DNA of 64,000 bases from Intestinimonas aquisgranensis. GTDB taxonomy: Bacteria; Bacillota; Clostridia; Oscillospirales; Oscillospiraceae. Both the position numbers and the translations under genes were made by a program. Shown piece by piece: positions 26,332 to 38,577 of this stretch. The stretch covers positions 31,363 through 95,362 of the forward strand of contig JAJEQY010000003.1 in assembly GCA_020687605.1 (NCBI GenBank), written 5' to 3'. Below the pieces are notes generated by a model, which had not been told where the DNA came from, did not search any database, and saw only the letters and a list, made by a program, of their open reading frames with translations. Position 1 is the stretch's first letter. Each line of letters starts with the position of its first letter.

Positions 26332-27966
26332 ATGCCCATTACCGATCTGCTGGAGCGCAACAGCAAGCTCTACGGCGATGAGATCGCCCTGGTGGAGATC
26401 AATCCCGAGGTCCACGAGAAGCAGCGGGTGACCTGGAAGGAGTACGCCCTCATCCAGCCCACCTCCTCCGCCCCCTACCGCCGGGAGATCACCTGGTCGG
26501 TCTTTGACGAGAAGGCCAACCGGGTGGCCAATCTGCTCCTGGGCCGGGGCATCCGGAAGGGCCAGAAGGTGGCCATCCTTCTGATGAACTGCCTGGAATG
26601 GCTGCCCATCTATTTCGGTATCCTGAAGACGGGGGCGGTGGCCGTCCCCCTCAACTTCCGCTATACGGCGGAGGAGATCGACTACTGCGTCAAGCTGGCC
26701 GACGCCGACGTGCTCTTCTTCGGTCCCGAGTTCATCGGCCGGGTGGAGGACATCGCTGACGACCTGGGCCGGGAGCGGCTCCTCTTCTTCGTGGGGGACA
26801 GCTGCCCCTCCTTCGCCGAGGACTACCACCGGGCGGCCGCCAACTGCTCCAGCGTGGCCCCCAAGGTCCTCATCGACGACGAGGACGAGGGCGCCATCTA
26901 CTACTCCTCCGGCACCACCGGCTTCCCCAAGGCCATCCTCCTGCGGCACAGCGCCCTCCTCCAGGCCGCCCGCATGGAGGCCATTCACCATCAGACCACC
27001 CACGAGGACGTCTTTTTGTGCATCCCGCCTCTCTACCACACCGGCGCCAAGATGCACTGGTTCGGCTCCCTCTTTACCGGCGGCAAGGCCGTCCTCCTGA
27101 AGGGCAACTCCCCCGAGGCCATCTTCCATGCCGTCTCCCAGGAGGGCTGTACCATTGTGTGGCTGCTGGTGCCCTGGTGCCAGGACATCCTGGCCGCCCT
27201 GGACCGGGGGACCCTCCAGCTGCCCAACTACCGGCTCAGCCAGTGGCGGCTCATGCACATCGGCGCCCAGCCGGTGCCGCCCAGCCTCATCAAGCACTGG
27301 ATGCGCTACTTCCCCAACCACAAGTACGACACCAACTACGGCCTCTCCGAGTCCACCGGCCCGGGCTGTGTCCATCTGGGCCTGGACAACATCGAAAAGG
27401 TGGGTGCCATCGGTGTCCCCGGCTACGGCTGGCAGGCCAAGATCGTGGACGAGAACGGCGCAGAGGTGGAACAGGGCCAGGTGGGCGAGCTGTGCGTAAA
27501 GGGCCCCGGCGTCATGGTGTGCTACTACCACGACCCCAAGGCCACCGCCGAGGTCCTTCACGACGGCTGGCTCCACACCGGAGACATGGCCCGCCAGGAC
27601 GAGGAGGGCTTCTACTACCTGGTGGACCGGAAAAAGGACGTCATCATCTCCGGCGGCGAAAACCTCTACCCCGTGCAGATCGAGGACTTCCTCTCCGCCC
27701 ACCCCAAGGTCCACGACGTGGCCGTTATCGGCCTGCCCGACCGTCGTCTGGGTGAGATCGCCGCCGCCATCATCCAGGTCAAAGAGGGGGAGACCTGCAC
27801 CGAGGCCGAGATCGACCGCTTCTGCAACGAGCTGCCCCGGTACAAGCGGCCCAGAAAGATCATCTTCGCCCCCGTCCCCCGCAACGCCACCGGCAAGATC
27901 GAAAAGCCCAGGCTCCGGGAGCAGTACTGCTCCACCCGCCTGGTGGAGGCCCAGAGCAGCAGCTAA
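26332..27966 (+). CDS. Class I adenylate-forming acid-CoA ligase (CaiC-like)
   Basis: A 544-residue acyl-CoA synthetase. It has YYSSGTTGFPKAILLRH (P-loop, about 190-206), YGLSESTGPGCVHLG, DGWLHTGDMARQDEEGFYYL with the hinge, RKKDVIISGGENLYPVQIED and the catalytic Lys in NATGKIEKP. Overall it resembles crotonobetaine/carnitine-CoA ligases and medium-chain acid ligases. Substrate is uncertain. It stands alone between its own consensus promoter and a terminator, followed by a sodium symporter that may bring in the acid. Confidence 0.8.
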   Translation: MPITDLLERNSKLYGDEIALVEINPEVHEKQRVTWKEYALIQPTSSAPYRREITWSVFDEKANRVANLLLGRGIRKGQKVAILLMNCLEWLPIYFGILKTGAVAVPLNFRYTAEEIDYCVKLADADVLFFGPEFIGRVEDIADDLGRERLLFFVGDSCPSFAEDYHRAAANCSSVAPKVLIDDEDEGAIYYSSGTTGFPKAILLRHSALLQAARMEAIHHQTTHEDVFLCIPPLYHTGAKMHWFGSLFTGGKAVLLKGNSPEAIFHAVSQEGCTIVWLLVPWCQDILAALDRGTLQLPNYRLSQWRLMHIGAQPVPPSLIKHWMRYFPNHKYDTNYGLSESTGPGCVHLGLDNIEKVGAIGVPGYGWQAKIVDENGAEVEQGQVGELCVKGPGVMVCYYHDPKATAEVLHDGWLHTGDMARQDEEGFYYLVDRKKDVIISGGENLYPVQIEDFLSAHPKVHDVAVIGLPDRRLGEIAAAIIQVKEGETCTEAEIDRFCNELPRYKRPRKIIFAPVPRNATGKIEKPRLREQYCSTRLVEAQSSS

Positions 27967-27986
27967 GCGCGAAGCCGTACAGTTCC

Positions 27987-28023
27987 GGCGCCCGGAAGGG
28001 CGATACCCTTCCGGGCGCCTTTC
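27987..28023 (+). terminator. Terminator after the acyl-CoA synthetase gene
   Basis: 14-bp stem GGCGCCCGGAAGGG / CCCTTCCGGGCGCC with loop CGATA, then TTTCC. Confidence 0.8.
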
Positions 28024-28084
28024 CTTACCTGCATACTTTAACGCTTTTAATCAATAAATTAAAAGAGACGAGGAGAGAGAAATC

Positions 28085-29638
28085 ATGGCCATCAAAGTGG
28101 GACTGCTGCTGATCTTTTTTGCCGTCATGGTGGGGGTGGGCTTTTACTGCCGCCGCCGGGCCGCCGATGTGAGCAGCTTCGTGCTGGGCGGGCGGTCTGT
28201 GGGGCCCTGGCTCACTGCCTTCGCCTACGGCACCAGCTATTTCTCTGCTGTGGTCTTTGTGGGCTACGCCGGGCAGTTCGGCTGGAAGTACGGCATCGCC
28301 GCCACCTGGGCGGGCATCGGCAACGCCCTGCTGGGCTCCCTGCTGGCCTGGGTGGTGCTGGGCCGCCGGACCCGCATCATGACCCAGCACCTGAACAGCG
28401 CCACCATGCCCGAGTTCTTCGGCCGCCGCTTCGGCTCCCGGAGCCTGAAGCTGGCCGCCTCCGCCATTACCTTCCTTTTCCTCATTCCCTATACCGCCAG
28501 CCTCTACAACGGCCTGAGCCGCCTTTTCGCCATGGCTTTTGACATCGACTACGCCGTGTGCGTCATGGTAATGGCGGTGCTCACCGGCGTCTATGTCATC
28601 GCCGGGGGGTACATGGCCACCGCCATCAACGACTTCATCCAGGGCCTCATCATGATCGTGGGCATCTGTGCCGTCATTGGGGCGGTGCTGGGCAGCCAGG
28701 GGGGCTTCCTTGCCGCCCTGGACGCCCTGGCCCGGGTGTCCGACCCGGCGGTCTCTGAGACCCCCGGCGTCTTCGCCTCCTTCTTCGGCCCCGACCCGGT
28801 GAACCTGCTGGGGGTGGTCCTCCTCACCAGCCTGGGCACCTGGGGCCTGCCCCAGATGGTCCAGAAGTTCTACGCCATCCGCAGCGAAAAGGCCATCGAC
28901 ACCGGCACTGTCATCTCCACCCTCTTTGCCGCCGTGGTGGCGGGGGGCTGCTACTTCCTGGGCGGCTTTGGCCGGCTCTACGGCGACCGGGTGAACGTGG
29001 CCGCCGAGGGCTACGACGCCATCATCCCCACCATGCTCTCGGGGCTCCCCGACCTCCTCATCGCCGTGGTGGTCATCCTGGTCCTCTCGGCCTCCATGTC
29101 CACCCTCTCCTCTTTGGTGCTGGCCTCCAGCTCCACTCTCACCCTGGACTTCATCGTGGAGACGGTGGCCCCCGGCATGGACCAGCGCCGGCAGCTCCGG
29201 GTCATCCGGGGGCTGATCGTGGTCTTCATCGCCATCTCGGTGGTGCTGGCCATCATCCAGCACCGGTCCAGTGTCACCTTCATCGCCCAGCTCATGGGCG
29301 TCTCCTGGGGCGCCCTGGCCGGGGCCTTCCTGGCCCCCTTCCTCTACGGACTCTACTGGAAGGGCACCACCAAGGCCGGCTGCTGGTCCAGCTTCCTCTT
29401 CTCCGTGGTGGTTATGCTGGCCAATATCTTCGTGGGAGATGCCTTCCCTGCCCTCCTGCGTTCTCCCATCAATGCCGGCGCCTTCTGCATGCTCTCCGGG
29501 CTGGTGCTGGTGCCGGTTGTCTCCCTCTTTACCAAAAAGCCGGACCACGATCTGGTGGAGGGGGCCTTCTCCTGCTACGACCGGCGGGTCACCGTCCGGC
29601 AGCGGGAGGCCCTGGGCACCGCCGCCGAGGAGAACTGA
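28085..29638 (+). CDS. Sodium:solute symporter (SSS family)
   Basis: A 517-residue integral membrane protein with about 13 hydrophobic spans, like PutP and other SSS symporters. Family features are FVLGGRSVGPWLTAFAYGTSYFSAV (about 37-61), YIAGGYMATAINDFIQG-like helix 5-6 (VIAGGYMATAINDFIQGLIM) and the sodium-site helix LSASMSTLSSLVLASSS. The substrate is not evident; it may serve the CoA ligase just upstream. GAGGAGAGAG precedes ATG 28085. The AT-rich 60 bases before it may hold a weak promoter (TTTAAC-17-TAAAAG). Confidence 0.85.
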   Translation: MAIKVGLLLIFFAVMVGVGFYCRRRAADVSSFVLGGRSVGPWLTAFAYGTSYFSAVVFVGYAGQFGWKYGIAATWAGIGNALLGSLLAWVVLGRRTRIMTQHLNSATMPEFFGRRFGSRSLKLAASAITFLFLIPYTASLYNGLSRLFAMAFDIDYAVCVMVMAVLTGVYVIAGGYMATAINDFIQGLIMIVGICAVIGAVLGSQGGFLAALDALARVSDPAVSETPGVFASFFGPDPVNLLGVVLLTSLGTWGLPQMVQKFYAIRSEKAIDTGTVISTLFAAVVAGGCYFLGGFGRLYGDRVNVAAEGYDAIIPTMLSGLPDLLIAVVVILVLSASMSTLSSLVLASSSTLTLDFIVETVAPGMDQRRQLRVIRGLIVVFIAISVVLAIIQHRSSVTFIAQLMGVSWGALAGAFLAPFLYGLYWKGTTKAGCWSSFLFSVVVMLANIFVGDAFPALLRSPINAGAFCMLSGLVLVPVVSLFTKKPDHDLVEGAFSCYDRRVTVRQREALGTAAEEN

Positions 29639-29648
29639 ACCAAACGAA

Positions 29649-29680
29649 AAAGGTCCGTCCTCTGATGAGGACGGACCTTT
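29649..29680. terminator. Bidirectional terminator, symporter / cinA
   Basis: 14-bp stem AAAGGTCCGTCCTC / GAGGACGGACCTTT with loop TGAT between convergent genes, with A- and T-rich flanks. Confidence 0.82.
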
Positions 29681-29685
29681 CGGTT

Positions 29686-30945
29686 TTATTCCAGGGGCAG
29701 TCCGGTGAGGTACCGGCGGACCAGATCGAAGGCGTGGTGGGCGGAGCGGTTGCGGATGCCCGCCCGGCCGGAGGCCCCCAGATGGAGCTCCTTCACGTAG
29801 CAGAAGTCGGGGCCGGCCAGGGCCACATAGACGAGCCCCACCGGGTTGCCACGGTCGTCGCGGTCGGGACCGGCCACCCCGGTGGTGGAGACGGCCAGGT
29901 CGCAGTCCAGCACCCGCCGGGCGCCCTGGGCCATGGCCTGGGCCACCTGGGCGGAGACGGCGCCGTACCGGTCCAGCAGGTCCTGGGGTACCCCCAGCAC
30001 GCCGTGCTTGACGGCGTCGGTGTAGCTCACCACGCCGCCTCGGAGGACAGAGGAGGCGCCGGACAGGTCGGTGATGCGCTTGGCGATGAGGCCGCCGGTG
30101 CAGCTCTCGGCGGTGCCGAAGGTGAGGCCCTTGTCCTTCAGGAGCTGGAGGACGGCGGACTCCAGGTTCTTCACGTCGGCGCCGTAGACCAGGGGGCCGA
30201 AGAGGGCCCGGATGTCGGCCTCCACCGGGGCGATGAGGGCGTGGGCGGCCTCCTTGTTGGGGGCGTGGGCGGTGATGCGCAGCTCGCACTCCCCCTCCTT
30301 GGCATAGGGGGCCAGGGTGGGGTTGGTCATGGCATTCATGCGCTCCCGGAGCCGGGCCTCCATGGCCGACTCGCCGATGCCGAAGAGCTTCAGGGTGCGG
30401 GAGAGAATGACGCCGTCGGAGAGGGACTGGAGGTAGGGGAGGGCCCGGTGCTGGAACATGGCCCGGCACTCCCGGGGAGGACCGGGGAGCATGAGCACCC
30501 GGACGCCGCCGGACTCGAAGGCGCAGCCGGGTGCGGTGCCCCAGTCGTTGTCAAAGACGGTGCAGCCCTGAGGCAGCATGGCCTGCTGGAGGTTGTTCTC
30601 CGTCATAGGCCGGTCGGGGTGGAGCCGGCGGAAGTAGTCGGCAATGCGGTCGGCGGAGGGCTGGTGGAAGACCAGGGGTAGGCCGAAGGCGGCGGCCAGG
30701 GTCTGCTTGGTGAGGTCGTCACAGGTGGGCCCAAGGCCGCCGGTGGTGATGATGATGTCGGCCCGGCCCTTGGCGATGTCCACGGCGGCCCGGAGCCGGT
30801 CGGGGTTATCCCCCACCACGGTGTGGTAGTAGACGTTGATGCCCATGGCGGACAGGCCCTGGGAAATCATCTGGGCATCGGTGTTGGCAATGTTGCCCAG
30901 CAAAAGCTCAGTGCCCACGGCGATGAGCTCGGCGGTATAGGACAT
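29686..30945 (-). CDS. cinA: CinA-family nicotinamide-nucleotide amidase
   Basis: A 419-residue two-domain protein. The N-terminal MoaB/Mog-like pyrophosphatase domain begins AELIAVGTELLLGNIANTDA and has TTGGLGPTCDDLTK (about 68-81). The C-terminal amidase (PncC-like) domain has TAESCTGGLIAKRITDLSGAS and STTGVAGPDRDDRGNPVGLVY. CinA recycles pyridine nucleotides by deamidating NMN and is competence-associated in some Firmicutes. ATG 30945 is chosen over an in-frame TTG six codons earlier because AAAGAGGT lies just upstream. Confidence 0.92.
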   Translation of the reverse strand: MSYTAELIAVGTELLLGNIANTDAQMISQGLSAMGINVYYHTVVGDNPDRLRAAVDIAKGRADIIITTGGLGPTCDDLTKQTLAAAFGLPLVFHQPSADRIADYFRRLHPDRPMTENNLQQAMLPQGCTVFDNDWGTAPGCAFESGGVRVLMLPGPPRECRAMFQHRALPYLQSLSDGVILSRTLKLFGIGESAMEARLRERMNAMTNPTLAPYAKEGECELRITAHAPNKEAAHALIAPVEADIRALFGPLVYGADVKNLESAVLQLLKDKGLTFGTAESCTGGLIAKRITDLSGASSVLRGGVVSYTDAVKHGVLGVPQDLLDRYGAVSAQVAQAMAQGARRVLDCDLAVSTTGVAGPDRDDRGNPVGLVYVALAGPDFCYVKELHLGASGRAGIRNRSAHHAFDLVRRYLTGLPLE

Positions 30946-31007
30946 GGTAAAGACCTCTTTCAAGGTGAGATAGGTACCCGCAAAGCGGGACCGAAAAAGA
31001 TACTCGC

Positions 31008-32177
31008 TCAGCCCAGCTGGACCCGCTCGATGCCCTCCAGGGCCTCCTTCACCAGGCCGTCGATGTCCAGGGGGGCCTCGATGACCTCCACGTCCTCCAG
31101 GCGGGGACGGGTTCGGGGGTGGCGGGGGGTGAAGACGGTGCAGCAGTCCTCGTAGGGCAGGATGGAGGTCTCAAAGGTGCCGATCTTCCGGGAGAGACGC
31201 ACCACCTCCTCCTTGTCCATGCCCACCAGGGGGCGGAAGACGGGCAGGTCGGTGACGGCGCCGGTGACGGCCATGGCGTCCATGGTCTGGGAGGCCACCT
31301 GGCCCAGGGACTCGCCGGTGACGATGGCGTGGCAGCCGGTGCGGTGGGCGACGCCCTCGGCAATGCGCATCATGAACCGGCGCATGAGGAGGGTGAAGTA
31401 GTCCTCGGGGCAGGAGCGGCGCAGCTCCTCCTGGATGTGGGTGAAGGGGACCACATGGACGGTGAGCCGTCCGGTCCAGGGGGTGAGCAGCTGGGCCAGG
31501 TCCAGCACCTTCTGCTTGGCCTCGGGGGAGGTGTAGGGGTAGGAGTAGAAGTGGATCATCTCCAAAGCCACGCCCCGCTTGGCCATCATCCAGGAGGCCA
31601 CGGGGGAGTCGATGCCGCCGCTGAGCATGCTCAGAGCGCGGCCGCTGGTGCCCACGGGGAGGCCGCCGGCGCCGGGCTCCGGGTCGGCATGGACGAAGGC
31701 GGCGTAGTCCCGGACCTCCAGGTGGACGGTGAGCTCGGGGTTGTGGACGTCCACGGTCAGGTTGGGGTAGAGGTCGTCCAGCTCCCCGCCCACCCACTGG
31801 CTCAGGGCGATGGAGGTCATGGGGAAGGTCTTGTCGGCCCGCTTGGACTCCACCTTGAAGGTCTTGGCCCTGGAGAGCTGGTCTCCCAGGTAGCTCTTGG
31901 CGGTCTCCAGCATGGCCTCCTTGGTCTTTTCACAGGCCTTGGCCCGGCTGAGACCCACCACGCCGAAGACGTGCTTCATGGCCTCGTAGGCGGCGTCCAT
32001 GTCGCAGTCCTCGCTCTGGGGCTCCACGTAGGTGGTGGACTGCCGGGTATAGACCTTGAACTTGCCCAGGTGCTTCAGCCGCCGGGCGATGTTGGCCCGC
32101 ATCTTGTCCTCAAAGGTGTATCGGTTGGTCCCCTTCAGGACCATCTCCCCCTGCTTGAGCAGGATCATCTCGGTCAT
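31008..32177 (-). CDS. thiI: tRNA 4-thiouridine synthetase ThiI
   Basis: A 389-residue protein with ferredoxin-like and THUMP domains (about 1-165; ILLKQGEMVLKGTNRYTFED) and a PP-loop ATPase domain holding SGGIDSPVASWMMAKRG (about 185-201). It adenylates U8 of tRNA and passes sulfur from a cysteine desulfurase, and may also feed thiamine synthesis. It lacks the C-terminal rhodanese domain of E. coli ThiI, as is usual in Firmicutes. RBS GGAAAGGAAG before ATG 32177. Probably co-transcribed with comM and cinA, since gaps are 62-75 bases. Confidence 0.92.
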   Translation of the reverse strand: MTEMILLKQGEMVLKGTNRYTFEDKMRANIARRLKHLGKFKVYTRQSTTYVEPQSEDCDMDAAYEAMKHVFGVVGLSRAKACEKTKEAMLETAKSYLGDQLSRAKTFKVESKRADKTFPMTSIALSQWVGGELDDLYPNLTVDVHNPELTVHLEVRDYAAFVHADPEPGAGGLPVGTSGRALSMLSGGIDSPVASWMMAKRGVALEMIHFYSYPYTSPEAKQKVLDLAQLLTPWTGRLTVHVVPFTHIQEELRRSCPEDYFTLLMRRFMMRIAEGVAHRTGCHAIVTGESLGQVASQTMDAMAVTGAVTDLPVFRPLVGMDKEEVVRLSRKIGTFETSILPYEDCCTVFTPRHPRTRPRLEDVEVIEAPLDIDGLVKEALEGIERVQLG

Positions 32178-32252
32178 GTGAACTTCCTTTCCTGTTTTGA
32201 AAACAGATGTTTTTCTCGGATATTATAGATGGCCTGGGGCAAAAAGTCCAGC

Positions 32253-33770
32253 CTACCGCCGCAGATAGCTGCTCTCCCGGTACTGGAGGGCTTCGGCCAG
32301 GTGGGGGACCTGGATGTGTTCCGACCCTTCCAGGTCGGCGATGGTCCGGGCCACCCGCAGGATGCGGTCGTAGCTCCGGGCGGTGAGGCCCATGCGGTCA
32401 AAGGCCCCCTGCATGACGGCTTTGCACCCCTCGTCCAGCTCACAGCAGGCCTGGAGCTCCCTGGGGCCCATGTGGGCGTTGCAGTCGGGACCCTCCGGGC
32501 CGAACCGGGCGGTCTGAACGGCACGGGCGTCGTTCACCCGCTTTTTGATCTCCGCCGAGGACTCCCCGGCGGGGCGGGCGGAGAGTTCCCCAAATTCCAG
32601 GGGCGGCACCTCCACGAAGAGGTCGATGCGGTCCAGCAGGGGTCCGGACAGCCGGCCCAGGTAACGCTTCACCTCGTGTTCCGAGCACCGGCACCGGCCC
32701 GAGGGATGGCCGTACCAGCCGCACTTGCAGGGGTTCATGGCCGCCACCAGCATGAACCGGCTGGGGAAGACCTCAGTGCCCGACACCCGGGAGATCTGGA
32801 CCTTCCCCTCCTCCATGGGCTGCCGCAGCACCTCCAGAGTCTCCTTTTGAAACTCGGGCAGCTCGTCCAGGAAGAGGACGCCGTTGTGGGCCAGAGAGAT
32901 CTCGCCGGGCCGGGGCGGGGAGCCGCCGCCGGAGAGGCCCATCACGGAGATGGTGTGGTGGGGGGCACGGAAGGGCCGCCGGGTAAGGAGGGGCTCCTCC
33001 TTGGTGGTGAGACCCAGGACAGAGTGGATCTGGGTGCACTCCAGGGCCTCCCGCTCAGTGAGGTCGGGGAGGATGGAGGGGAGCCTTCTGGCCAGCATGG
33101 ACTTACCTGACCCAGGGGGGCCGATCATGGCGATGTTGTGGCCGCCGGCGGCGGCGATCTCCAGGGCACGCTTCACCGGCTCCTGGCCCTTCACGTCGGC
33201 GAAGTCGGGAACCGTCCCGTTGCCGGGTACCGGAACCCAGGGCTCCGCCGGGGCGATGGGGACCTCCCCCCGCAGGTGGGCGGCCAGCTGGGCCACATTT
33301 TCCACGGGGTAGACGGTGAGCCCACCGGCCAGGGTGGCCTCGGGGGCGGAGTCGGCGGGGACGTAGAGGGTGGTGAGTCCCGCCGAGCGGGCGGCCAGGG
33401 CCATGGGCAGCATACCTGTCACCGGCCGCAGCTCTCCGGACAGGGAGAGCTCCCCCACGAAGGCGGACCCCGCCGCCGGGGCGGGCAGCTGCCGACCGGC
33501 GCAGAGGATGCCCACCAGCATGGGCAGGTCGTAGAGGGTGCCCCCCTTCCGCCGGTCGGCGGGGGCCAGATTCACGGTGATCCGGGAGACGGGGAAGGTA
33601 AAGCCACAGTTCCGGATGGCGGAACGGACCCGCTCACGGGCCTCCTTCACCGCCGTGTCGGGGAGACCAACGATGTCAAAGTTGGGCAGACCGCTGGAGA
33701 GGTCGCACTCCGCCGTCACCAGATAGCCCGTAATGCCGTGAAGGCCCAGGGAATTGAGGGTACAGAGCAC
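32253..33770 (-). CDS. comM: ComM/YifB-family Mg-chelatase-like AAA+ ATPase
   Basis: A 505-residue protein. The N-terminal ribosomal-S5-like domain (about 1-170; GLPNFDIVGLPDTAVKEARERV) is followed by an AAA+ module with Walker A GPPGSGKSMLARRLP (about 217-231) and Walker B NGVLFLDELPEF, and a C-terminal zinc-type segment with MNPCKCGWYGHPSGRCRCSE. ComM is a helicase promoting branch migration during natural transformation; in non-competent bacteria the role is unclear. The start is GTG 33770. It is one of few genes here ending in TAG. Confidence 0.9.
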   Translation of the reverse strand: MLCTLNSLGLHGITGYLVTAECDLSSGLPNFDIVGLPDTAVKEARERVRSAIRNCGFTFPVSRITVNLAPADRRKGGTLYDLPMLVGILCAGRQLPAPAAGSAFVGELSLSGELRPVTGMLPMALAARSAGLTTLYVPADSAPEATLAGGLTVYPVENVAQLAAHLRGEVPIAPAEPWVPVPGNGTVPDFADVKGQEPVKRALEIAAAGGHNIAMIGPPGSGKSMLARRLPSILPDLTEREALECTQIHSVLGLTTKEEPLLTRRPFRAPHHTISVMGLSGGGSPPRPGEISLAHNGVLFLDELPEFQKETLEVLRQPMEEGKVQISRVSGTEVFPSRFMLVAAMNPCKCGWYGHPSGRCRCSEHEVKRYLGRLSGPLLDRIDLFVEVPPLEFGELSARPAGESSAEIKKRVNDARAVQTARFGPEGPDCNAHMGPRELQACCELDEGCKAVMQGAFDRMGLTARSYDRILRVARTIADLEGSEHIQVPHLAEALQYRESSYLRR

Positions 33771-33808
33771 GGGGGGAGCACCTCCATTTCACTGAGAACT
33801 TTTTCCTA

Positions 33809-33837
33809 ACTATACCTTATTTTATAGGGCATTTCAA
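33809..33837 (-). promoter_or_regulatory. Promoter of the comM-thiI-cinA unit
   Basis: Minus-strand TTGAAA (33837-33832), 17 bases, TATAGT (33814-33809). Confidence 0.7.
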
Positions 33838-33869
33838 GGAGAGCACCCGTCTAATTTTTAAGAATTGCC

Positions 33870-33888
33870 AAATTGGAGGGACCAATTT
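33870..33888. promoter_or_regulatory. Candidate operator upstream of pyruvate:ferredoxin oxidoreductase
   Basis: Perfect inverted repeat AAATTGG-AGGGA-CCAATTT, 41 bases upstream of the -35 element for the oxidoreductase gene. Its right half lies in GGACCAATTTT, an 11-base string also present in the frl control region at 14542-14552. Regulator unknown. Confidence 0.45.
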
Positions 33889-33929
33889 TAGGCTCATCGA
33901 CGAAAATCTTCGAACGGAGCAAGATTCGA

Positions 33930-33958
33930 TTTACAAACGCAGGAAGGAGTGATAGTAT
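33930..33958 (+). promoter_or_regulatory. Promoter of the pyruvate:ferredoxin oxidoreductase gene
   Basis: TTTACA (33930-33935), 17 bases, TAGTAT (33953-33958). The leader to ATG 34015 contains AATGGA-GTTGTA-TCCATT, a short hairpin at about 33972-33989. Confidence 0.55.
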
Positions 33959-34014
33959 TAAGGGGCTAGAAAATGGAGTTGTATCCATTGGAAGAACAAG
34001 GAGGAACGATCAAC

Positions 34015-37581
<3,567 letters not shown>

Positions 37582-37613
37582 GTTTCGCCGCGTGATCCCC
37601 TGACATAAGCGCA

Positions 37614-37652
37614 ACGCCCGCCCTTCCGTTACGGAAGGGCGGGCGTTTTTTT
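37614..37652 (+). terminator. Terminator of pyruvate:ferredoxin oxidoreductase gene
   Basis: 15-bp stem ACGCCCGCCCTTCCG / CGGAAGGGCGGGCGT with loop TTA, followed by seven Ts. Confidence 0.92.
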
Positions 37653-37673
37653 GATGCTGTCGACCATGCAAAA

Positions 37674-37723
37674 CCCTCCCCCTCAGGGGGGAAGGCGGCG
37701 GCGGAGCCGCCGGATGAGGGGGC
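37674..37723. repeat. Nested palindromic intergenic element
   Basis: Outer arms CCCCCTCA (37678-37685) and TGAGGGGG (37715-37722) enclose an inner hairpin GGCGGC-N6-GCCGCC. The look is that of small palindromic repeats scattered between genes of Oscillospiraceae and relatives. Only one copy is in this window, so repeat status is not shown here. Confidence 0.45.
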
Positions 37724-37772
37724 GTTTCGGTGGCAGTCCGGCGTGCCGGGGTAGCTGCGCCCCACACAAAAG

Positions 37773-38564
37773 CTATGTCCGTGCCAGGGCCGCGCCGGGA
37801 GCTGCCGCCTCGGTCTGAAACTCGGTCATGTCGTCCCAATACCGCTTGGGCATGTGGGTCATGCGGCACCGGGGGTTCTCCCGCTCCCGGATGGCGATGG
37901 TGTCGTAGAACCGCCGCCACAGCTGCCGGTAATCCCGCTCCTCCTCGCCGGGCCCCTCCAGGTGGAACTCCTCCAGAGGCAGGATGGCCCACTGCCGGGG
38001 CTGGTAGAGGAGGGCCTCTTTGTGGGTGCGGTCGTAGAGGAGAAGCCGCTCCCGGGAGAACCGGGCGCAGAAGTGGGGCCGCAGCAGGGGGAGGACCCGG
38101 TTTTTGGGCGTGATCTGGCCGCAGAGGACGCCGCCCTGGTCGGAGAAGCGGACAAAGCCCTGGAAGAGGTGGGCCTCCTTCCACAGGTGGAGGAGGGCGG
38201 TGTGGAGGGGGGCCACCCGGGGATCGGTCAGGTCCCGGACCACGGCGGGACCCGCCCGGTAGGCCAGGCGGATGAAGTCGTAGAGCCGCCGCTCCTTCTC
38301 CGGGGCGCAGGTGAGAAAGCCGTGTCGGACCCACCGCTGGACCTCCGGAGAGACCCGGCGGCTCAGGGAGCGGTACACCCGCTCCGCCTTCTCCCGGTCG
38401 GTCTCTACCGCCCGCTCCGGCCACAGGGAGGTCCGGGGGTCATCAAAGAGGGAAAAGCAGGCAGGCTCCTCGTCCCTGGCGTAGCTCTCAAAGACGCAGG
38501 TGAGAAAGCCGGGAAAGGTGCCGTCGTAGAGGTAGACGAACTGGGGGCGCTGGGACATGGACAT
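37773..38564 (-). CDS. DUF4130 / TIGR03915-family putative DNA metabolism protein
   Basis: A 263-residue protein of the family paired with a specific radical-SAM protein in many anaerobes. It starts VYLYDGTFPGFLTCVFESYA and has the C-terminal W(R)RFYDTIAIRERENPRCRMTHMPKRYWDDMTEF (about 217-248), both strongly conserved in the family. Function is not established; the pair is labelled DNA modification/repair by genome annotation rules. ATG 38564 has AAAGGAG 7 bases upstream and lies 13 bases after the radical-SAM stop, so they form one operon. Ends in TAG. Confidence 0.85.
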   Translation of the reverse strand: MSMSQRPQFVYLYDGTFPGFLTCVFESYARDEEPACFSLFDDPRTSLWPERAVETDREKAERVYRSLSRRVSPEVQRWVRHGFLTCAPEKERRLYDFIRLAYRAGPAVVRDLTDPRVAPLHTALLHLWKEAHLFQGFVRFSDQGGVLCGQITPKNRVLPLLRPHFCARFSRERLLLYDRTHKEALLYQPRQWAILPLEEFHLEGPGEEERDYRQLWRRFYDTIAIRERENPRCRMTHMPKRYWDDMTEFQTEAAAPGAALART

Positions 38565-38577
38565 AACAATGCTCCTT

